From the NCBI GenBank assembly GCA_003649915.1, contig QMTG01000012.1, forward strand, positions 1 to 15,645: a stretch of DNA of 15,645 nucleotides. Reading direction: 5' to 3'. The translations under genes were made by a program, and so were the position numbers. Of this stretch, positions 15,077-15,645 are shown in pieces; position 1 is the stretch's first letter, and each line of letters opens with the position of its first letter. Under the pieces are notes generated by a model. It did no database searches. It had not been told where the DNA came from and saw only the letters and a list, made by a program, of their open reading frames with translations. The stretch is from Thermoplasmata archaeon (GTDB lineage: Archaea; Thermoplasmatota; Thermoplasmata; B31-G17).

Positions 15077-15285
15077 TGGTCAATAGATTGTTAAAGATGT
15101 TGAAGGAAGGTATTAACAAAGAAGTTAAGACTGTAGGCTTGGGCACTCTGCGGCAACTTTTTGCTGCCTTGCCTCGCTTCGCTCGCTCCGCCCAAATGCC
15201 ACCCTAACCTTATATCTCGCTTACATGTTACCTATCGTTGATTATAGGCGGTGGCACTTCGCATAGGTGCAAAACGTTGTTTGAC
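15077..15285. other. Convergent intergenic region rich in inverted repeats
   Basis: 209 bp between phoU and TFB, no gene seen. GGC-TTGGGC (15136-15144) can pair with GCCCAA-AT-GCC (15190-15200). Inside, GCGGCA/TGCTGC (15150-15155, 15162-15167) forms a six-pair RNA stem with one G-U. TGCCACC (15197-15203) also matches GGTGGCA (15250-15256). The block CCTCGCTTCGCTCGCTCCGC is GC-rich in an AT-rich setting. It could be a terminator, a structured RNA or a dispersed repeat copy. Confidence 0.45.
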
Positions 15286-15289
15286 CTAT
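15263..15289 (-). terminator. Hairpin overlapping the TFB stop codon
   Basis: ATAGGT (15263-15268) pairs with ACCTAT (15284-15289) and CAAA (15270-15273) with TTTG (15280-15283), leaving one bulged base and a 6-nt loop: ten pairs. The right arm contains the TFB stop. It may help end or stabilise the TFB message. Confidence 0.4.
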
Positions 15290-15645
15290 ATTGGCACGTC
15301 CAGCCCGAGTTTTTCAGTGAGTTCTTTGTACCTGTTTCTTATCGTTACCTCGGTAACTCCAGCAACTTCTGCGACCTCGCGTTGGGTTCTTCGCTCATTG
15401 CATAGGATTGATGCTATGTATATGGCTGCAGCAGCAACACCAGTTGGACCACGACCTGAGGTTAGCTCCTTCTCAGAAGCGTCCTTTAAAATCTCTAGTG
15501 CCTTAGACTGAACCTCGCCACTAAGCCCGAGCTCGCTACAGAAACGTGATATGTAATCCTGCGGTCTTGTGGGCATAAGTTTGAGTTTTAACTCCCGAGT
15601 CATGAACCTGTATGTTCTGCCAATCTCTTTCCTGTGCACACCGGA
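15286..15645 (-). CDS. tfb: Transcription initiation factor B (TFB), C-terminal part
   Basis: Archaeal TFIIB homologue that bridges TBP-TATA-BRE complexes and RNA polymerase. Only the last 119 residues lie in the window; the reading frame continues past the right edge (SGV before HRKEIGRTYRFM). The visible part covers the end of the first cyclin repeat (RKEIGRTYRFMTREL) and most of the second (QDYISRFCSELGL, LTSGRGPTGVAAAAIYIAS). It ends with the BRE-binding helix-turn-helix (TQREVAEVAGVTEVTIRNRYKELTEKL), which is typical of TFB. The zinc ribbon and B-finger would be upstream, outside the window. It is convergent with phoU. The number of TFB paralogues is unknown. Confidence 0.95.
   Translation of the reverse strand, partial: SGVHRKEIGRTYRFMTRELKLKLMPTRPQDYISRFCSELGLSGEVQSKALEILKDASEKELTSGRGPTGVAAAAIYIASILCNERRTQREVAEVAGVTEVTIRNRYKELTEKLGLDVPI

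Noticed and set aside
1..15645. CRISPR arrays, tRNA/rRNA genes, transposases, toxin-antitoxin pairs (AbrB domain at 10514-10663)
   Set aside because: No spaced identical repeats, no tRNA cloverleaf and no transposase motifs were seen. The AbrB domain is fused to PhoU next to pstS, so it is a phosphate regulator rather than an antitoxin.

Overview
This 15.6 kb window is archaeal. It encodes an Orc1/Cdc6 replication initiator, a transcription factor B (TFB), an archaeal-type UMP kinase, an MptE-like pterin diphosphokinase and an AbrB-PhoU phosphate regulator. Promoters look like BRE/TATA boxes, and Shine-Dalgarno (SD) sites are of the GGAGG or GGTGAT type. The set suits a euryarchaeon, possibly near the Thermoplasmatota/Aciduliprofundum lineage (hydrogenase maturation genes, secreted subtilase). 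I cannot fix the genus from sequence alone. There are no tRNA, rRNA, CRISPR or insertion-sequence signals.

Layout. (1) 1-2341, minus strand: orc1/cdc6, then mptE-like, then pyrH (UMP kinase, cut by the window edge). The orc1/cdc6 promoter lies between the arms of a perfect 12-bp inverted repeat, and a 280-bp intergenic stretch next to it is a candidate replication origin. (2) 2443-4205, minus strand: a membrane-anchored subtilisin-like protease, with a possible 58-residue Cys/His-containing ORF directly behind it. (3) 4489-9579, plus strand: a compact run of slipin (stomatin-like), NfeD-type membrane serine protease, hypC, hypA and hypF. Gaps are 0-8 nt (the first pair overlaps), so the membrane quality-control pair appears co-transcribed with [NiFe]-hydrogenase maturation genes. 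(4) 9656-15076: a phosphate regulon. A minus-strand AbrB-PhoU regulator diverges from pstS, a fused pstC-pstA permease, pstB and phoU. The shared 155-bp promoter region holds repeated ATATAG/CTATAT half-sites, a plausible operator. (5) 15077-15285: a convergent intergenic region with several hairpin-capable inverted repeats. (6) 15286-15645, minus strand: the C-terminal part of TFB, cut by the window edge.

How the genes work together. PstS binds phosphate outside the cell, the PstCA fusion forms the channel, PstB powers it, PhoU tunes it, and the AbrB-PhoU protein probably controls transcription in response to phosphate. HypA, HypC and HypF supply nickel, the Fe(CN)2CO scaffold and cyanide ligands for a [NiFe] hydrogenase encoded elsewhere. 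Slipin and NfeD form a membrane protein-quality module.

Most genes are ordinary housekeeping or accessory types. The points most worth checking are the single-chain PstC-PstA permease with extra membrane segments in its linker, the repeat-rich pst divergent promoter, the orc1/cdc6 upstream repeats, and the small ORF behind the protease. I see no clear new defence or mobile system.
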